64,000 nucleotides of DNA from Desulfovibrio sp. A2 (lineage in GTDB: Bacteria > Desulfobacterota > Desulfovibrionia > Desulfovibrionales > Desulfovibrionaceae). Where the stretch lies: contig NZ_AGFG01000019.1 of NCBI RefSeq assembly GCF_000226255.1, positions 62,001 to 126,000 of the forward strand, written 5' to 3'. The notes beneath the pieces are model-generated. The model saw only the letters and a program-made list of their open reading frames with translations, made no database searches and was not told where the DNA came from. A program made the translations under genes and the position numbers. Shown here piece after piece: positions 61,295 to 64,000 of the stretch; positions within the stretch are counted from its first letter, which is position 1, and each line of letters starts with the position of its first letter.

Positions 61295-62321
61295 AGCAGC
61301 TGCCCGTCCTGTCCTTGGCCAGCTTCTTCACCTGGCTGGCCCGGTACGAGGCCTCGCCGTAGTGGGCCAGCGAAAATCCCGCGCTGGGCCGGTTGCACAC
61401 CACGGCGATGGACACGGCCATCAGCGGAAAGCTGCGCACCTGCCCCTGGCGGTCGTGGGCCACGATGGCCCCGCGCTCGCGGTCCTCGGCATCGTAGAAG
61501 CCGGGCACGATGGCGTCGAAGGCCCCCACCACGCGGCGGCAGGCGTCCTCCGCCTCGTCCACCGGGGTGACGAACACATAGTCGTCGCCGCCCACGTGCC
61601 CCACGAAGGCGGGCTGGCCGCGCACCTCGCGCGCCGTGGTGGCGATGAGCCGCGCGGTGAGCATGAGCACCTCGTCGCCGCGCGAAAAGCCGTACTTGTC
61701 GTTGAAGGCCTTGAAGTTGTCGAGGTCGGCGTAGGCCAGCGCGAAATCCACGCGCCGGTCGATGAGCCCCTGGATGTACTTGATGATCGAGGTGTTGCCC
61801 GGCAGCTTGGTCAGCGGGCTGGCGTCCAGGGCGCGGCCCGCGCGGGTCAGGGCCAGATCCACGCGCGCCCGCAGTTCCGTGGCCAGAGGCGGCGGCAGCG
61901 GCGCGCAGGCCACGTCACCCTCCGTCCTCGGTGCTGCCTGCGCGGGCAGCACCATGAAATCATCGGCATCGATGGACGACCACTCCACCCCGGCCACGCC
62001 CGGCGCATCCAGGCACAGCAGCGTGGCCACCTGACGGTAGACGTTCTCGCCCTTCACCAACTGGATCAGCGACACGCCCGACATGTCCGGCAGCGTGGCC
62101 GACACCAGCAGCAGGTCCGGCGGGTCGAGAAAGAACTGCTCCAGCACGGCGCGGCCGTTGTCGAACACCCGCCAGTCCATGGGGCGGCCCGAAGCAGCGC
62201 CGCCCTCGCCGGACCACAGGGCGCGCACCGTGGCGGACAGGCACCCGTCGGCGGTGACCAGCCAGCAGCGCGGCACGCCCGCCGACGCGACGTCGCCGAA
62301 ACCAGGGGGGCGCGTGCTCAC
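61269..62321 (-). CDS. GGDEF-domain protein with degenerate receiver
   Basis: A 350-residue predicted diguanylate cyclase. The GTG at 62321 follows GGAGAGG by eight bases. The N-terminal ~130 residues resemble a receiver domain in which the phospho-Asp is Ser (DLLLVSATLPDMSG). The GGDEF domain starts SPLTKLPGNTSIIKYI, with metal Asp in YADLDNFKAFNDK, a guanine-contact Asp in FSRGDEV and the active-site loop as GGDDY. No clear RxxD inhibition site precedes the loop. The conserved SPLTKLPGN form occurs in both active and effector-type GGDEF proteins. It overlaps xerC by 26 bases. Confidence 0.85.
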   Translation of the reverse strand: MSTRPPGFGDVASAGVPRCWLVTADGCLSATVRALWSGEGGAASGRPMDWRVFDNGRAVLEQFFLDPPDLLLVSATLPDMSGVSLIQLVKGENVYRQVATLLCLDAPGVAGVEWSSIDADDFMVLPAQAAPRTEGDVACAPLPPPLATELRARVDLALTRAGRALDASPLTKLPGNTSIIKYIQGLIDRRVDFALAYADLDNFKAFNDKYGFSRGDEVLMLTARLIATTAREVRGQPAFVGHVGGDDYVFVTPVDEAEDACRRVVGAFDAIVPGFYDAEDRERGAIVAHDRQGQVRSFPLMAVSIAVVCNRPSAGFSLAHYGEASYRASQVKKLAKDRTGSCYVFDRRQT

Positions 62322-62415
62322 GACGGCGTCCTCTCCGCGCGGCGCGCGCGCCACATCCGAATGCAGCGGAGCTCTCGGTGAAAACGAAGATTCGGCAACA
62401 CGGCGGCGTCACGGA

Positions 62416-63255
62416 TCATGCGAAGCCCAGTTCCCCGGCGTCGGCGAATTTCTCGCACAGGTTGTCCAGCAGCGCCTCCAGCGAGCGCTGGTTCATGCCC
62501 AGCAGCTTCAGGGCGTGGGGCGACAGCGGGGGCACGTTGTCGTCGCCGCCGGAACCGTACTCGAACAGCCGGGCCATGAAGTTGCCCACGTGCACCACGC
62601 AGGCCATCTGCGGGTAGATGCGCGCGCTCATGGGCTTGTGGTGGAAGGCCATGCCCTCGCGGATGGCCGGGGGCAGGTTCCAGTGTTCGGCCAGCCAAGC
62701 GTTGATGCGGTCGTGCCCGAAGCCGAGCACCTGGGTTTCCGCGTCGATGTAGAAAAGGTCCTGTTCCTTCACCACGCCGTCCACGCGGGCCTTGGCCTCG
62801 GGCAGTTGCAGGGCCGAGACCACCTTGCCGAGGTCGTGCAGCAGCCCGGCCACGGCGTATTCCTCGGGGTCCTTCATGCCCAGCGCCCGCGCCAGTTCGC
62901 CGCAGGCCAGCGAACAGCCCACGCTGTGGTCCCACAGGCCGCGCATGGCGCGATTCATGTCGTCGTAGACCGAGGTGGAGATGATCAGCCCCCGGATGAC
63001 GTTGAACCCCAGCAGCACCAGGGCGTGCTTCACCGTGCCGATGCGCCCCGGAAAACCGTAGATGGGCGAGTTGACCATCTTCAGCACCTTGGCCGCCAGC
63101 ACCTGGTCGAAGGAAATGACCTTGGCCACCTGGTCGGTGGTGGTGTTGGGCAACTCCAGCAGGCGCGAAACTTCCTGCAGGGCCGTGGGCAGCGTCGGCA
63201 GGTCCTTCACCGCCAGCAGCCGCCCCTTGTAGGTGGTGCGCAGATCTTCGCTCAT
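62416..63255 (-). CDS. HDOD-domain protein
   Basis: A 279-residue protein with the HDOD output domain over most of its length: LPTLPTALQEVSRLLELPNT, VISFDQVLAAKVLKMVNSPI, GFPGRIGTVKHALVLLGFNV and AVAGLLHDLGKVVSALQLPE. HDOD proteins bind signalling partners rather than acting as enzymes, though an HD pair remains here. The start overlaps the upstream gene's stop (ATGA). It may couple with the GGDEF protein encoded next. Confidence 0.9.
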   Translation of the reverse strand: MSEDLRTTYKGRLLAVKDLPTLPTALQEVSRLLELPNTTTDQVAKVISFDQVLAAKVLKMVNSPIYGFPGRIGTVKHALVLLGFNVIRGLIISTSVYDDMNRAMRGLWDHSVGCSLACGELARALGMKDPEEYAVAGLLHDLGKVVSALQLPEAKARVDGVVKEQDLFYIDAETQVLGFGHDRINAWLAEHWNLPPAIREGMAFHHKPMSARIYPQMACVVHVGNFMARLFEYGSGGDDNVPPLSPHALKLLGMNQRSLEALLDNLCEKFADAGELGFA

Positions 63256-63746
63256 CGCCCGTTTTCCCGCGACGCGCCGTTGCCGTCCGCCATTTCGGGC
63301 CGGGCGGGCATGCCGTCCGGCTCGTCATCGACGAGCGAAATGCGGTTCTGCGCGGCTTGGGCTTCCGCCTCTTCGCGCGCGGCTTCGGCGGCGGCGGCGA
63401 TGGCGGCGGCCTCGGCCTCTTCCGCCGCCCTGGCGGCGGCGATGCGCTCGGCAAAGAAGCGGCGCAGCATGTTGCGCAGGGTGGTCATGAACCGGTCCTG
63501 CCCGTGCTTGCGGAACAGGTGGTCCAGCCGCCCGGCGATGCGCTCCAGATCGTTGCCGCCGTCGTCGTCAAGGTCCACGGGGCGGCCCTGCACGGTGAGC
63601 GACTGCACCCCGCTGGCCCGGAAACGGGAAATGATGGTGGTGGTCAATTCAACGCCCGCGCCCACCAGCACCAGCCCGTCGGCCTTGGTGACGGGCTTGG
63701 CCAGCTTCATGCCGGGCGCGGCGAGGTCTAGCGGTATCTTCTGCAT
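63252..63746 (-). CDS. Unrecognised protein with HD-GYP-leader-like N-terminus and coiled coil
   Basis: A 164-residue protein. GGAGAGAG precedes the ATG. Residues 1-60 (DLAAPGMKLAKPVTKADGLV, then ISRFRASGVQSLTVQG) resemble the short module that often precedes HD-GYP/HDOD domains. From about 95 to 145 an Ala/Glu-rich stretch (AARAAEEAEAAAIAAAAEAA) should form a coiled coil. It ends acidic/polar. Coupling to the HDOD gene suggests the two proteins act together. No further function is recognised. Confidence 0.75.
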   Translation of the reverse strand: MQKIPLDLAAPGMKLAKPVTKADGLVLVGAGVELTTTIISRFRASGVQSLTVQGRPVDLDDDGGNDLERIAGRLDHLFRKHGQDRFMTTLRNMLRRFFAERIAAARAAEEAEAAAIAAAAEAAREEAEAQAAQNRISLVDDEPDGMPARPEMADGNGASRENGR

Positions 63747-63802
63747 GTCTCTCTCCGGCGGCGCGTGCGCGCCGCCGCGTGATCTGCCGTTGGGGCGTCC
63801 TT

Positions 63803-64000
63803 CTACATACGCTCGTAGCGCATGCCGGGCAACCGGCGCACCGCGCCCTTTACCTCCAGCAACACAAGGCGGGCGCTGACGTCGGCCGCGCCCAGGCCAA
63901 GCGCGCGGCACACGTCGTCCGCGTGCGCGCCGGGCCTGTCGCGCAGGAAGGCGAGGATGGCGTCTTCGGGGCTGCCGCCTGACGCGGGGACGGGCACGGG
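63803..64000 (-). CDS. dprA: DNA-processing protein DprA, C-terminal winged-helix end (cut by window edge)
   Basis: The last ~65 residues of a frame entering from the right edge. ILAFLRDRPGAHADDVCRAL and SARLVLLEVKGAVRRLPGMR form the winged-helix domain that ends DprA proteins, with the usual final GMRYERM. DprA loads RecA on single-stranded DNA. The N-terminal Rossmann part is outside the window, so the call rests on the tail. It is probably the upstream gene of the operon that ends with xerC. Confidence 0.7.
   Translation of the reverse strand, partial: PVPVPASGGSPEDAILAFLRDRPGAHADDVCRALGLGAADVSARLVLLEVKGAVRRLPGMRYERM

Noticed and set aside
61269..62321. Hypr-type GGDEF (cyclic AMP-GMP synthase)
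   Set aside because: That type has Ser at the guanine-contact Asp; here the Asp in FSRGDEV is kept.

Overview
The window reads as chromosomal DNA of a high-GC, strictly anaerobic deltaproteobacterium, most likely a sulfate reducer of the Desulfovibrio/Nitratidesulfovibrio group. This is an inference from gene content (paired Rrf2 regulators with a sulfide:quinone-oxidoreductase-like flavoprotein and a DUF1641 protein, a PSP1-domain YaaT protein before metG, many HD/HDOD/GGDEF proteins) and from the strong G/C bias at third codon positions. No rRNA, phage block, insertion sequence or CRISPR array was seen. The one RNA gene is an initiator tRNA-Met.

Layout. 1-5.0 kb: minus-strand chemotaxis operon (MCP, CheW, CheA; cheA runs off the left edge). 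5.6-9.9 kb: two divergent Rrf2 regulators around an AT-rich control region with a strong palindrome, then an SQR-like flavoprotein, a DUF1641 protein and a receiver-only protein whose phosphoacceptor Asp is a Glu. 10.4-16.1 kb: a Sel1-repeat protein and a MacAB-like export operon (membrane fusion protein, ATPase, two permeases). 16.6-19.5 kb: a small zinc-ribbon protein, a decayed HD/histidine-phosphatase gene, a ModE-type regulator and a DUF697 membrane protein.

19.7-35.6 kb: an agmatine/putrescine catabolic regulon. A minus-strand operon runs gabT, succinate-semialdehyde dehydrogenase, potA, potB, potC, potD, putrescine aminotransferase, aminobutyraldehyde dehydrogenase, agmatine deiminase. 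Upstream lies a sigma-54 activator gene, and between it and gabT are a near-consensus sigma-54 promoter and two matching dyads. N-carbamoylputrescine amidase and an amidohydrolase lie on the plus strand beyond the activator. Together these genes would take up polyamines and convert agmatine through N-carbamoylputrescine, putrescine, 4-aminobutyraldehyde and GABA to succinate.

36.0-41.3 kb: a carbohydrate/glycerophosphate-type ABC importer with an HD hydrolase. 41.4-43.7 kb: initiator tRNA, a DPM1-like glycosyltransferase, a LAB_N-like small protein and a TVP38/DedA-like protein. 43.8-47.6 kb: metG and yaaT (minus strand). 47.9-51.4 kb: an HD protein, a family 2 glycosyltransferase and phosphofructokinase. 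51.6-58.3 kb: an AddA/AddB-like helicase-nuclease pair. 58.7-59.8 kb: a flavin nitronate-monooxygenase-like protein. 60.0-64.0 kb: minus-strand operon dprA (cut by the right edge), a coiled-coil protein, an HDOD protein, a GGDEF protein and a XerC-like recombinase.

The most interesting signals are the sigma-54 control region of the polyamine operon, the Rrf2/SQR/Glu-receiver cluster with its palindrome, a 28-bp tandem array copied from a gene's 3' end, and a dispersed intergenic repeat of about 100 bp found downstream of two unrelated genes.
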